A stretch of 53,144 nt of DNA from Promethearchaeota archaeon (GCA_019894975.1 JAGXNO010000024.1:1-53144); one strand, 5' to 3'. Counted from the first letter of the stretch, positions 16,364 through 25,698 are shown. Translations and numbers: made by a program. Notes: generated by a model from the letters alone, not told the origin.

Positions 16364-17281
16364 ATGCCAATAATTGAAGATACATACTGTGAAGCATTTG
16401 AAGGTCTTTGTGTTCAATTACAAGTGACTGCTCAAGATGCCGAATTTTTAACAAGGGCCGTAAACGCGTTTACCGCGCTCCCCTCGACTGTTTTTGGGGA
16501 TGCTGAAGGTGGCATCGTAAGGTGGCTTAGTGAGAATGAAACTATCGATGGCAGATTAGGTGCTATTGTTCAATTATGGGTAACGGGTACAGATAAAAAA
16601 GCTACTGCAAAATTTTATGATCAGATTGGAAGAAGGATGCGACAAGGTATTCTTGTGGTACCTACTACTGCTGTGTTTGATTTTTATCCAAAGGGTGTTG
16701 AAAATAAATTTGATATAATGAACAATGTTGGTCATTGTGGGGACGGATATGAATGGGTTATAGAAAAGTATCAACGTAGACTAATTGATGTCCCTATTAT
16801 GATGGGTTATGATTTTTTAATAGAAGAAAAAATATCCTATGCTCCAGGAGTTATGGGAGGAAATTTGTGGTTGTTTTGTGATTCTATTGAATCAGGAATA
16901 AAAGTTGGAAGAGAAGTTGTAAAGATAATTGCTGAAATAGATAATACATGCACAACATTTGACGTTTGTTCGGCTGGTTCTAAAACTGAAACAAATTTTC
17001 CGGAAATAGGTCCTTCTACTAATCATCCTTACTGTCCTACATTGAAGGATAAAATATCCCCAGAAGAATTTAGAGTACCGGAGGGAGTCAAGTCAATCCC
17101 TGAGATTGTATTTAATGCATTAGACATTAAGACCATCGAAGAAACAATGTTAAAATCAATAGAAGGGATTATTAATATGGAAGGATTAATAAAGATTTCT
17201 GCAGGCAATTATGGAGGAAAATTAGGTAAGTACAAAATATTTTTACGAGAATTAGGATTAAAACAAAGTTATTTTAGTTAA
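16364..17281 (+). CDS. ftr: Formylmethanofuran--tetrahydromethanopterin N-formyltransferase
   Basis: 305 residues from ATG 16364 (a TTG two codons upstream is less likely), close to the usual ~297. Typical segments are IEDTYCEAFEGLCVQLQVTA at the start, STVFGDAEGGIVRWL, DGRLGAIVQLWV, VPTTAVFDFYP and VGHCGDGYEW. Ftr transfers the formyl group between formylmethanofuran and H4MPT. It is a cytosolic step of the archaeal Wood-Ljungdahl and methanogenesis pathways and can run in either direction. The other C1 genes are not in the window. The gene is divergent from the longin-like gene, with a likely TATA box (TTATAAG) about 45 bases upstream. Confidence 0.93.
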   Translation: MPIIEDTYCEAFEGLCVQLQVTAQDAEFLTRAVNAFTALPSTVFGDAEGGIVRWLSENETIDGRLGAIVQLWVTGTDKKATAKFYDQIGRRMRQGILVVPTTAVFDFYPKGVENKFDIMNNVGHCGDGYEWVIEKYQRRLIDVPIMMGYDFLIEEKISYAPGVMGGNLWLFCDSIESGIKVGREVVKIIAEIDNTCTTFDVCSAGSKTETNFPEIGPSTNHPYCPTLKDKISPEEFRVPEGVKSIPEIVFNALDIKTIEETMLKSIEGIINMEGLIKISAGNYGGKLGKYKIFLRELGLKQSYFS

Positions 17282-17286
17282 AATTT

Positions 17287-17964
17287 TTACTTTTTATACG
17301 TCATTGTTTTATCTTTTATTTGCTTTGGAAGTGTACCTTCTTTAAATTGACGAAGAGCAGGATATTTCTCTTCAAAGACTTTAGCAATCTCCTCCAGAGG
17401 TAAATCGGCATGTATACCCCTATCCAACACATATTCACCGAATCTGTTTCCATTGCTATCAAATTCAGGGAAAACGGCATCACATTCCCCATCAAATTCG
17501 CACATGGGATGGAATCCTCCTTTATCTGCAGTACCTATGTCAAATGAAGGAGTTAGTTTTACCCATCTATCTTTTAAATATAATTCACTATATCCATGAT
17601 AATGCATAGTCCAAGTTCCCATAAAATCCGCGATTTTCTGTGAAATTTTATGATTTATTAAATCAACCAAATGTATTCTTGCAGGAATTCCAATAGCTCG
17701 AGCAAAAGATGATAATAAGATAGATTTTGAAACACAAAATCCATTACCTCTCCGTAAAGTAACGCTAGCTTTAAAATTTGCCTTAACGGAAGGAATATAG
17801 GTTAACATGTTATATTTGATCTCATCTCTAACCCAATAAAATAAAGCAATTGCTTTTTCTCTTTCAGATTTTAAGCCTTCTGTGATTTCTAACGCTTTTT
17901 GTTTTACTGAGGTTTTATCAAAATCAAAAAATTCTGTGGGTTGTAAATATTCTTCCATAGCCAT
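17287..17964 (-). CDS. Transglutaminase-like superfamily protein
   Basis: 225 residues with the papain-like transglutaminase triad visible. The Cys is in the segment RGNGFCVSKSILLSSFARAI, followed by the family's GIPARIHLVD. The His is in MHYHGYSELYL and the Asp in VKLTPSFD. Archaeal and bacterial proteins of this type are usually cysteine peptidases or amidases rather than protein cross-linkers. There is no signal peptide, so it acts in the cytoplasm. The start is ATG 17964, with a second in-frame ATG two codons later. It ends five bases from the ftr stop, convergent with it. Confidence 0.85.
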   Translation of the reverse strand: MAMEEYLQPTEFFDFDKTSVKQKALEITEGLKSEREKAIALFYWVRDEIKYNMLTYIPSVKANFKASVTLRRGNGFCVSKSILLSSFARAIGIPARIHLVDLINHKISQKIADFMGTWTMHYHGYSELYLKDRWVKLTPSFDIGTADKGGFHPMCEFDGECDAVFPEFDSNGNRFGEYVLDRGIHADLPLEEIAKVFEEKYPALRQFKEGTLPKQIKDKTMTYKK

Positions 17965-18117
17965 ATCTAGGTAAAAAATTGATCGTTTTATAAGATTTCC
18001 CTTAAATTTAAATCTTTCATTATAGCATACTTTAAAAAATATTGGTTAAAAATAAATTTAAATAATTCAATTTTTACTTAGGATTCGAGATTATTTACTT
18101 TTAATTCGTGAAATATT

Positions 18118-19779
18118 TTGGAAGCTGCTCTAATTTTAAGCCGATTTGATCCTCTCTACGGTCCGAAAATAGTTTTAAAGGCCCCTCAATCGTTAGAGGA
18201 AGAAATTGTAACTAAGATTCCTTCACTAATGGAGCTTCCAACAAAAGGAGTATTCATTCATATATTCGGAAAATTAAAAACGGCAAATCTATTTTTTAAA
18301 TTACTCAGCCCATTCGCCAGGGGAGGATATGAGAGTTTTCTATTGTCATTGGTTACAGATTCAAGCACAAATATTACACTAATGCTTGCGAATGAGCTTT
18401 TAGCCGGATGTGCACAATTCATTATAAAACTACATGAAGCATATAAAGCCTTCGACCACGAACCTAAAGATTTTAAAGCTGATGCCAACAAATTACATGA
18501 AATCAAAACCTTCTTTTTTTCCTATTTTGAATCAATTAGGCCAGTAATTAAGACGTTAGTGATGGCTGAGCAGAGATATCAAGCATTATTTAAAGCGGCT
18601 AAAGACGCTATTTTTATAATGAATAGAGACTCCAAAGTAATTGTAGATGTTAATTTAGAAGGAGAAAAATTAGTAGAAAAAACAAAAGAAGAAATAGTTG
18701 GGATGGGGGCACTAAATCTTGATGTATTTGACAATGGATTAGTGGATCCGAATATGGTAAAGCAGTTAATAAATCAACCACCTCCTATTATTTCTATAAT
18801 AAAACAATCGACTAATAAACAAATGTATATAGAGGTCAATGTCAATGAAATTAAACTGGGAGATGAATATTTCATCCAGTATATGTTTCATGATCTTACT
18901 GATATACACGTGATTGAGGAAAAACTTAAGGAACAAGTTAAAAAAACTGAAATTTTAAACAAAATCATCAGTGTTGCAAATCAGGCTAGTAATCTAGCAG
19001 ATTTATTACTTAAAATAAGAGATAGCTTTATTGACTTATTTGAACTTAAGGGATGCAGCATTTATTTGGTAGATAAATCCCATAATTACGCAATGATAAA
19101 AGTTCATAAAGGCTTTCCATCTTATTTTATTTTAGAAAATAATGAACTAGATATTAATGCAGAACCTTATGATGTTGTTTTTACTAAGGGAGTCGCTCTT
19201 ATTAATAATAATTTCCCCGAGGTTATAGAAAGATTTTTCAGGGGAATGGAAGCTCATTCCACAGCAATTATTCCTTTATTTTCAAAATTCGAAATTTTAG
19301 GATCGTTAAATATGATATTTAAAGACACAAAAGTCTTAAAGCCAGAAGAGATGGATTTGATAATTACAGTCGGTTTAGAATTAGGAACTGCTATTGAAAG
19401 AATGCAAAATAAAGAAGAATTAAAACAAAGTGAAATACAAAACAACGTTCTCTTTGAACATATACCTTTCTCGATTTTCAAAATCTCTGAAAAGGGAATA
19501 TTTTTAGACATTAAATTGGATAAAAAAATTGAAAAAATTATAGAACAAATAATTAACCCTAAAGAGATTATCGGAAATCATATAAGTACATTACTACCAC
19601 TTGAAACTGTAGAAGAAGCCCAAGATAAGATTAAGCAAGCTCTTAAAAATAATGAATCTCAAGAAATGAAATTTATTTTGTCAATAGGTGAGAACAAAAT
19701 TCTTTTTCACTCAAATTTTATTCCTCTTGGGGAAAAAGAAGTACTTGTATTTTTGCAAAATATAACTAGATCCTGGTAG
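18118..19779 (+). CDS. Sensor protein: longin-like N-terminus, PAS, GAF and a second PAS-like domain
   Basis: 553 residues starting with TTG, since a stop lies three codons upstream in frame. Residues 1-115 (ALILSRFDPLYGPKIVLKAP, then a strand-rich part) resemble a longin-like domain. A PAS domain spans about 155-270 (LFKAAKDAIFIMNRDSKVIV), linked by a coiled coil to a GAF domain at about 290-440 (GCSIYLVDKSHNYAMIKVHK). A final PAS-like unit (about 450-550) begins IQNNVLFEHIPFSIFKISEK. No kinase, cyclase or DNA-binding output is present, so the signal must pass by protein contact. Two GTPase genes are convergent with it just downstream, which makes GTPase regulation an attractive but unproven role. 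Confidence 0.7.
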   Translation: MEAALILSRFDPLYGPKIVLKAPQSLEEEIVTKIPSLMELPTKGVFIHIFGKLKTANLFFKLLSPFARGGYESFLLSLVTDSSTNITLMLANELLAGCAQFIIKLHEAYKAFDHEPKDFKADANKLHEIKTFFFSYFESIRPVIKTLVMAEQRYQALFKAAKDAIFIMNRDSKVIVDVNLEGEKLVEKTKEEIVGMGALNLDVFDNGLVDPNMVKQLINQPPPIISIIKQSTNKQMYIEVNVNEIKLGDEYFIQYMFHDLTDIHVIEEKLKEQVKKTEILNKIISVANQASNLADLLLKIRDSFIDLFELKGCSIYLVDKSHNYAMIKVHKGFPSYFILENNELDINAEPYDVVFTKGVALINNNFPEVIERFFRGMEAHSTAIIPLFSKFEILGSLNMIFKDTKVLKPEEMDLIITVGLELGTAIERMQNKEELKQSEIQNNVLFEHIPFSIFKISEKGIFLDIKLDKKIEKIIEQIINPKEIIGNHISTLLPLETVEEAQDKIKQALKNNESQEMKFILSIGENKILFHSNFIPLGEKEVLVFLQNITRSW

Positions 19780-19812
19780 ATTTATCGTAAAAAGAAAACA
19801 GGAATGTAAATT

Positions 19813-20862
19813 CTAAGTCGTAAGACTTTTTAACATACTATTTATTTTCTCACTTTTGTTTTGAAAATCAATAGCAAGAGAATCATCTCCCAATTCAAGA
19901 CAAAGATTGCTAATTTTTTCAAAGATACCTACCGCAGACTCGAACTCTCCATTTTCTAAAGCTTTCTGTACATCATCTAATAGGTTTTCTCTTTCAAGTA
20001 AAGGTTTCAATAGTGGTGATACCTTAGTATCCATATCTAGCAAGTCTGCTATTATTCGGATCATTTTAGGGCGATTTTCAGTCTCTATCGCTACGAACCC
20101 ATATGTCTTATTGCCCATTAGTCTTTCTATCTCCCCAGTCTTCATCGCATTAGGTAAATCTTGTTTATTAGCAATTATCGCAAATCGAGCATAAGGTACT
20201 GCCTTATTAACTAACTCCAGGAAGAATCGACTTTTTTCGAGGTTTTCTAAAGTTGAGTCGGTCATCAAGAGAACAGCATCACTTCCCCTTATGAATTTTT
20301 CCCATAGAAAATTAAATTCATCTTGCCCGGCAAAATCCCATAAGAAAAATGAGAGTTTTCCTATTTTAATGGTTGCTACCTCCCCGGTTATTGTAGGTAT
20401 ATGTTGCATTGGAATTTCCTCCGATTTTATTAACCGGGTTGTTGTAGTTTTCCCCACACCAGAAAATCCAACAATTGAAATTTTAGGTTTTAGATTTCTA
20501 TGAACACTATCTACAATTGGATCCAACACTTCACCTATTATCTCAAAATTATCCTCATTAAGGCTATCACCGTAAAAATTTAAGAATTCTTTCTGGAACT
20601 TTTTCAATTGGGGTTCAATATCCTTAAAATCGTCACCTAAACCGGACACAAAAATAAAAACCAAACTTGAATCTTCACTTACGATATACGATAGTTTATA
20701 CTCAAAAAATTCGTAAATACCCGTGTCGGTTCCGAACTTTGAGAATGCTACCTTTTTAACTTTTTGATAAACGTTAGTAAAAAGAGATAATTCTAAACCT
20801 TTGGCATAGCTCCTCGAATATACCAACTTATCGTTTAAAATTATAAAAACTTGACGTAGCAT
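19813..20862 (-). CDS. Longin domain fused to an Arf/SRbeta-like small GTPase
   Basis: 349 residues. Residues 1-110 have longin features: MLRQVFIILNDKLVYSRSYA at the start, and SLVFIFVSGLGDDFKDIEPQ before a long helix. The GTPase domain (about 125-280) has G1 GFSGVGKT (132-139), a switch-I threonine in IPTITGE, G3 DFAGQ (176-180) and G4 NKQD (232-235). The final ~65 residues are TPR-like helices (ALENGEFESAVGIFEKISNL). In eukaryotes a longin domain of SRalpha binds the SRbeta GTPase; here both types are one chain. It is likely membrane-peripheral and a nucleotide switch. It follows the Rag-like GTPase gene by 40 bases, so the two form an operon. Confidence 0.82.
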   Translation of the reverse strand: MLRQVFIILNDKLVYSRSYAKGLELSLFTNVYQKVKKVAFSKFGTDTGIYEFFEYKLSYIVSEDSSLVFIFVSGLGDDFKDIEPQLKKFQKEFLNFYGDSLNEDNFEIIGEVLDPIVDSVHRNLKPKISIVGFSGVGKTTTTRLIKSEEIPMQHIPTITGEVATIKIGKLSFFLWDFAGQDEFNFLWEKFIRGSDAVLLMTDSTLENLEKSRFFLELVNKAVPYARFAIIANKQDLPNAMKTGEIERLMGNKTYGFVAIETENRPKMIRIIADLLDMDTKVSPLLKPLLERENLLDDVQKALENGEFESAVGIFEKISNLCLELGDDSLAIDFQNKSEKINSMLKSLTT

Positions 20863-20902
20863 GGTGTGATTTGTATTTTCCTATTAAATTCGTATAAAAT
20901 TA

Positions 20903-21805
20903 TTAATTTAAATCCTTCTTTAATTCATCTAATATCTTAATCATATCCTCTTTTTCTAAAGTCTCAGAAAAAATTATAATATACTTGAAATTAGGATTAT
21001 GGTTATTAACACTTGTTATTATCTTATTAAATAATTTGGGACCTAAACTAACTACATTACTTTTCAATGTTATTGTCTCTGGAGATTTGCTAAGATTATA
21101 AACTTCTTCATATAAATAATACAAAATATTAGTATCAAAATCCTCTGATATTTCTTGGATTAATATATAATTATCTTGATTTGTTACAAAACAAATTGTT
21201 TTTGATGAATTTTTTAATTTATTTTTGATATTTTCCTTTAAAGTTGATGTATTTTCTGAGAAATTACTAATTGTATTTGAAATTGCATTATAGGTAGTGT
21301 ATATTAAATTTGGATGTAAACTTGTAAAATAAAGAGGTAGCTCTTCTGGAAGATCTAGTTGTTTTATTATTTGCTTTCGTATAAACGAGAGTAATGTACC
21401 TATCTTTTTCTTTATTATAAGGTCTATTTTGTGCAGAAATAGTATAATTTTCGCTCCGAATTCATGTTTTTTATTTATCTCATAAATTTTTTTAATATCA
21501 TCAATAATATCTTGAGAATCTGATATCCATGTGGGATAATCGAATACGTATATTATAGCTCCAGCATCTCCAAATGCTAATATCTGTTTTTGTTCATCTT
21601 GTAAAATGATGGGTAATGACTGACCTGGAGCATCAATCAAACTAACTTTTGAATCCATGAACTGGTGTACCGAATATTTAATTCCAATGGTCGCTTCAAG
21701 AGGAAACAATATTAAGTCGCTCGGATCCTCACCCTCAAAGATTACTTTCTTGATTGTTGTCTTTCCCATCTCAGGAGGGCCAATAATGGTTATTTTATTT
21801 GCCAT
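20903..21805 (-). CDS. Rag/Gtr-like GTPase with C-terminal roadblock-like region
   Basis: 300 residues. G1 is GPPEMGKT (9-16), the switch-I region LEATIGIKYS keeps the ATI of Rag GTPases, and G3 is DAPGQ (58-62). G4 is HKID (125-128) in ILFLHKIDLI, the unusual histidine version seen in RagA/Gtr1. IYVFDYPTW also fits Rag. The C-terminal half (about 185-300) alternates strands and helices (KTICFVTNQDNYILIQEISE), as in the roadblock domain after the GTPase in Rag proteins. In eukaryotes these act on lysosomal membranes in nutrient signalling; the archaeal role is unknown. First gene of an operon with the longin-GTPase. Confidence 0.72.
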   Translation of the reverse strand: MANKITIIGPPEMGKTTIKKVIFEGEDPSDLILFPLEATIGIKYSVHQFMDSKVSLIDAPGQSLPIILQDEQKQILAFGDAGAIIYVFDYPTWISDSQDIIDDIKKIYEINKKHEFGAKIILFLHKIDLIIKKKIGTLLSFIRKQIIKQLDLPEELPLYFTSLHPNLIYTTYNAISNTISNFSENTSTLKENIKNKLKNSSKTICFVTNQDNYILIQEISEDFDTNILYYLYEEVYNLSKSPETITLKSNVVSLGPKLFNKIITSVNNHNPNFKYIIIFSETLEKEDMIKILDELKKDLN

Positions 21806-21935
21806 GTTGATACTTCAACTTGTTCTTTTAATTTATTTACAAGGAGCTTTTTTATTATCAAATAAAAGAAGAAATATTTAAACTTGAGGATATAAAAAGA
21901 AAAAAGCTTTACTTTCAGATAGGTATAAACTTAAT

Positions 21936-23177
21936 TTATATTTTAGAAGCAATTAAGTCAATGATATCGATTAGAAATATTTTTTCCTTGACTTCTTGAC
22001 CCATTTCGTCATAGGCATCTTTCAAATTACCTATACAAAAGGGACAGCTTGTGGTTAATATATCAGCTCCAGACTCTATTGCTTCTTTAATTCTCTCTTT
22101 TGAGATATCTTTAGCCATATCGGGATATTGGCTTTTTACACCACCGCCAGCACCACAACACCAAGCATGATTACGATTTCTTTTCATTTCAATCAATTTT
22201 ACGCTAGGAATTTTCTCAATAACATTTCTAGGAATTTCATAAAAATCCATATGACGCCCGAGGTGACAAGGATCATGATAGGTGACTTTCAATTCCTCGT
22301 CTTCAGGCGGCTTAAATGGGATCTTATCATTGTTGAGAAGGTCAATTAAAATTTCTGTAATATGTTTTACTTCGAATGGTAATTCCTCTCCTAATATTTC
22401 AGGATAGTCCTTCTTTAAGGTTCTATAACAACCTGCGCAAGCAGTAAATACAGTCTTAGCCCCCATTTTGTTTAGAAGATCAACGTTACGTTTTATTATC
22501 TCTTCTCCACTTTTGCCTATTCGTAATCCAATTGATCCACAACACCATTCGTCTCTTGATACAGCAACCTCAATTCCAGCAACCTGTAAGATTTTCATCA
22601 TATTTTTTAAGGTATTCTCCTGTCGTAAAGGCATTGTGCACCCTCCAAAGAATATTAATTCACCCTTTTCCTTAATATTTGGGAAAGCGGAGATCCACTC
22701 ATACTTTTTCACTTGTTGTTCTCCATAGGGATTTTTCATATTTTCATTATTCATCCACTCAATTAAGGATTCATGCCTTTCAAGTGGAGCGAATCCTGCA
22801 TCAACTAGATCTTTTCTTAAAGCATTCCATACTTTACAATGATCAATCCATTTAGAGATGTTTAGAACCACATTTTCATCTGATTGATGGCAGGTTTCAG
22901 TGCAATTTCCACATTCAGTGCATTGATATACAAATTCAGCTAATTCCTTGCTTAACGGGATTGAGCCTTCTAAGATACTTTTCAATACACTCATTCTTCC
23001 CCGGGAGAAATGTATTTCAAATGCTTCTTCTCCTAAGGCTTCTTTCACCGGACAAGTTAAATCTATCCCTACCATAGGATTAATAGCAAATCCACACTCT
23101 CCGCACCCCATGCACGAAAAAATTGATTCCCATTCTTTTTTTAAATTTTCCAATTCAGTCATGATTTCAATCACCAT
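21936..23177 (-). CDS. Iron-sulfur oxidoreductase with two CCG domains (GlcF/HdrD-like)
   Basis: 413 residues. The N-terminus has cysteine clusters for two 4Fe-4S centres (CMGCGECG with a downstream CP, and CTECGNCTETCH). Two CCG domains follow: EWCCGSIG with CAGCYRTLKKDYP, and YHDPCHLGRH with AWCCGAGGGV and SCPFC. Such subunits pass electrons from a flavoprotein such as GlcD to quinone, thiols or an Hdr-type partner. It overlaps the upstream FAD gene by 11 bases if it starts at 23177. An ATG at 23162 has GGTGAT about 10 bases before it and is an equally good start that avoids overlap. A paralogous pair sits at 29789-32689. Confidence 0.9.
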   Translation of the reverse strand: MVIEIMTELENLKKEWESIFSCMGCGECGFAINPMVGIDLTCPVKEALGEEAFEIHFSRGRMSVLKSILEGSIPLSKELAEFVYQCTECGNCTETCHQSDENVVLNISKWIDHCKVWNALRKDLVDAGFAPLERHESLIEWMNNENMKNPYGEQQVKKYEWISAFPNIKEKGELIFFGGCTMPLRQENTLKNMMKILQVAGIEVAVSRDEWCCGSIGLRIGKSGEEIIKRNVDLLNKMGAKTVFTACAGCYRTLKKDYPEILGEELPFEVKHITEILIDLLNNDKIPFKPPEDEELKVTYHDPCHLGRHMDFYEIPRNVIEKIPSVKLIEMKRNRNHAWCCGAGGGVKSQYPDMAKDISKERIKEAIESGADILTTSCPFCIGNLKDAYDEMGQEVKEKIFLIDIIDLIASKI

Positions 23178-24678
23178 TTAAATTAAATTTACCTCTACTT
23201 AAGATAAACTTGGGGTCGAGAATTTTCTTAATTGATTTCAATAAATTGTAATATTCTTGAGTGTAGGCACCAATTTCGACCATAAGACTTGATGGGAGAG
23301 TACCGAACATATAATATTGTACTCCGTGTTTGAATATCCTTATTAAAAGTGATTTCCATAACATAAGGTTAAGTTCGTCAATAATCTCATACTTTTTACC
23401 ATCATGATAACTGTTTGACGTATTAAATCCTACCGTATATTCTACATTGTTTCCATCAATCATTGCAATAGGTCCAGAACCGCTTAAAATTGTAAGATTT
23501 CCGGTGATTTCTGAGATTTGATTCATATCTTCTTTATTTTCATTTTCCCATGCTTGTGTATCTATAAATAATTCGGGAAGCGTGTTAATAGGAGTAAAAC
23601 ATTCTGCTGTAAACGGTTCACTCGCGGGGACCATCCCCCATAGATTGTGATACAAATGCCACGGATTTTCATATTGCCACTTAGCAAAATTACCATCTGA
23701 GAGTTCGGGGCCTAATTCTTCTGCTTTTTTGTTCAAAAATATATTGTCTAACTGTTTAACTCTTTCAGTCAGTTCTATTTCTGAGTTTGCTTCTATAGTA
23801 TAGAAAAGAATCCCCCGTTTCCTTTTTAATTGCTCCCACATCGGAAATAAACCCATGGGAGTACCAGTTCCAACTATTACCTGGGGCATATAGATTGTAT
23901 CATATACATCTATTCCCTTTCGTCTTATTTCCGTCATAATTTGAGATGCTGCTTCTACATCTTTACGGGGTAATAAAAAAGTTTTATATGCAGCAAAAGA
24001 AGGTCTTGGAAATACTTGTAAGGACACCTTCGTTTTAACACCATAAATTCCATTATCACCACAAAAAAGCCCAGCTAAATCAGGACCATTCCCAAACCTA
24101 TTGAAGGGAAATTTTGAAAATATATTAGCCTGAGAACCCGTTTCAATAATTTCACCTGTAGGTAGAACTACTTCTAATGAGACTAACTGATTTGTACAAG
24201 CACCATATTTGGCACAACCCCCGGCTCCAACTGAATGATGTGAAATTCCACCACCTATTGATGCAGTTAATCCTGATCCAGGACCTAAACTTCCGGTATA
24301 AAGTCCAAACTGGGATAAATAATCATTAAGTGTTCCCCAAGAAATTCCAGCTTCAGCAGTAACTATTAAGTTATCTTGATCTAAATTTATAATATTATTC
24401 ATTCTTTTCATGTCTAAGAGAATACCAGTATTACCATCAGCAATACTACCCCCCCATTCACAACATCCTCCACCACGGGGTATTACAGGAAAATTTTCTT
24501 TATTTGCAATTTTTAGAATTTCTGATATCTCTTCTGCATCACTTGGGCGAATAACAATATCTGGAACCCCTTGTAAGACAGGATTAACATTTCGGGAATA
24601 AGCATGACGTACATAAAGATCATTAGAAATAAATTCTTTTGACACAATTTTTTCTAATTTTTGAAATAGGGTTGACAT
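23167..24678 (-). CDS. FAD-binding dehydrogenase, GlcD / D-lactate dehydrogenase family
   Basis: 503 residues of the vanillyl-alcohol-oxidase-type flavoprotein family. The PCMH-type FAD domain has PDIVIRPSDAEEISEILKIA, FPVIPRGGGCCEWGGS, ILLDMKRMNNII and GSGLTASIGGGISHHSVGAG. The C-terminal substrate domain ends ILDPKFILSRGKFNL, typical of GlcD/Dld. The expected reaction is oxidation of a 2-hydroxy acid such as lactate or glycolate with transfer to the adjoining CCG iron-sulfur protein. It is the first gene of that operon. The actual substrate cannot be read from sequence. Confidence 0.9.
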   Translation of the reverse strand: MSTLFQKLEKIVSKEFISNDLYVRHAYSRNVNPVLQGVPDIVIRPSDAEEISEILKIANKENFPVIPRGGGCCEWGGSIADGNTGILLDMKRMNNIINLDQDNLIVTAEAGISWGTLNDYLSQFGLYTGSLGPGSGLTASIGGGISHHSVGAGGCAKYGACTNQLVSLEVVLPTGEIIETGSQANIFSKFPFNRFGNGPDLAGLFCGDNGIYGVKTKVSLQVFPRPSFAAYKTFLLPRKDVEAASQIMTEIRRKGIDVYDTIYMPQVIVGTGTPMGLFPMWEQLKRKRGILFYTIEANSEIELTERVKQLDNIFLNKKAEELGPELSDGNFAKWQYENPWHLYHNLWGMVPASEPFTAECFTPINTLPELFIDTQAWENENKEDMNQISEITGNLTILSGSGPIAMIDGNNVEYTVGFNTSNSYHDGKKYEIIDELNLMLWKSLLIRIFKHGVQYYMFGTLPSSLMVEIGAYTQEYYNLLKSIKKILDPKFILSRGKFNLNGD

Positions 24679-24807
24679 CTTTTTAATTTCCTAATTAGTG
24701 CTTATAAAATAATTTATAATAGAAACGATAAACTACTTAAAGTTAATCAATTTTAAAAAATCGTTAGAGATTTATACTATTGTAAATTAAAAAGATAGAA
24801 ATAGACG

Positions 24808-25092
24808 ATGTATTATAGGGGATACATTTTAATAAGGTTGCGGGCAATGGGGACTGAATGGGAGGTCGTCAAAAAGCTTACTGGACTTAAATCAATAAAG
24901 TCAGATGAAGACTGGAAGATCACATATGTTACTCCAATATATGGGGGATGGGATGTCATCGTTGAATGTTCCTTTTCTAAGCTTAAAGATCTAGATAAAA
25001 TTGTTACTTATTGTAGGGTTGATAAAGATTTATCACTTTGGATTGAAGAAACAACAACCTTAATGGGATCAAAGAAAGATTTTCTTGAATAG
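24808..25092 (+). CDS. Stand-alone Lrp/AsnC ligand-binding (RAM) domain protein
   Basis: 94 residues with the alpha/beta layout of the AsnC C-terminal domain: GYILIRLRAMGTEWEVVKKL, ITYVTPIYGGWDVIVECSFS, LDKIVTYCR and IEETTTLMGSKK. The DNA-binding helix-turn-helix of full Lrp proteins is absent. Such free RAM domains probably bind amino acids or modulate other Lrp members by co-assembly. A 30-base gap separates it from the CPBP protease gene downstream, so they may share a transcript. Confidence 0.82.
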   Translation: MYYRGYILIRLRAMGTEWEVVKKLTGLKSIKSDEDWKITYVTPIYGGWDVIVECSFSKLKDLDKIVTYCRVDKDLSLWIEETTTLMGSKKDFLE

Positions 25093-25122
25093 ATATATTT
25101 GAATAATTAAATCGTTTAATTT

Positions 25123-25698
25123 ATGAAAAAATTTACAATTATTAGTAGCCTAACCGTATTATTAGTGATACCGATATTTTTTGGTATTTACACGGAATAT
25201 CTTTTAGTAGGTGAGTTAGAATTAAATGCAGTTCTAGTCTTAATACTGGGTTCTTTCCTACTTCTACTAATAGGTTGGGTTATTAACTCATTTGGTTTTA
25301 ATAAAAAGGATATTGAATTAATGAAAAATCATAATGTTGTCAGTGCACTAATTGGTGGTAATGAGATTATTTTGTGGGTTTTCTTTCCAATTACTATGAT
25401 AATGGAAGAATTAATCTTTAGGTATTACGTATTAAGCATTCTGGTCTTGACATTCCACGTTGAGAGAACAATAAGCATTTTTATATCAAGTTTAGTATTT
25501 TCTCTTTACCATATTCATACCTGGTTTACTTTTAAAAGCTCAAAAATTCTCCTAATTAATATTAGTTATACGTTTATTTTGGGATTATTTAATGGATATA
25601 TTTTTTTCATGTTTGGAATTATTCCCTGTATTATCATTCATTATTTAATAGCACTCTCCCTGTATTATAATCTTTATAGAAAGAACTTTAGGGTCTAA
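25123..25698 (+). CDS. CPBP-family intramembrane metalloprotease (Rce1/Abi-like)
   Basis: 191 residues with about six membrane helices. The family motif EELIFR lies at 95-100, with the metal-binding YHIHTW near 131 and a further His in IIHYLIAL near 180. CPBP proteins include the CAAX-processing Rce1 and bacteriocin-immunity proteins; they cleave within or next to membranes. A role with prenylated GTPases would be tempting, but no CAAX box is seen in the two GTPases here. It precedes the GNAT gene by three bases. Confidence 0.85.
   Translation: MKKFTIISSLTVLLVIPIFFGIYTEYLLVGELELNAVLVLILGSFLLLLIGWVINSFGFNKKDIELMKNHNVVSALIGGNEIILWVFFPITMIMEELIFRYYVLSILVLTFHVERTISIFISSLVFSLYHIHTWFTFKSSKILLINISYTFILGLFNGYIFFMFGIIPCIIIHYLIALSLYYNLYRKNFRV

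Noticed and set aside
21936..24678. Heterodisulfide reductase HdrDE or HdrABC locus
   Set aside because: The CCG subunits resemble HdrD, but the partner is a GlcD-type flavoprotein, and no HdrA, HdrE or cytochrome gene is adjacent.
25123..25698. CPBP protease as CAAX-processing partner of the GTPases in this window
   Set aside because: Neither GTPase ends in a CAAX-like motif, so no functional link can be supported.
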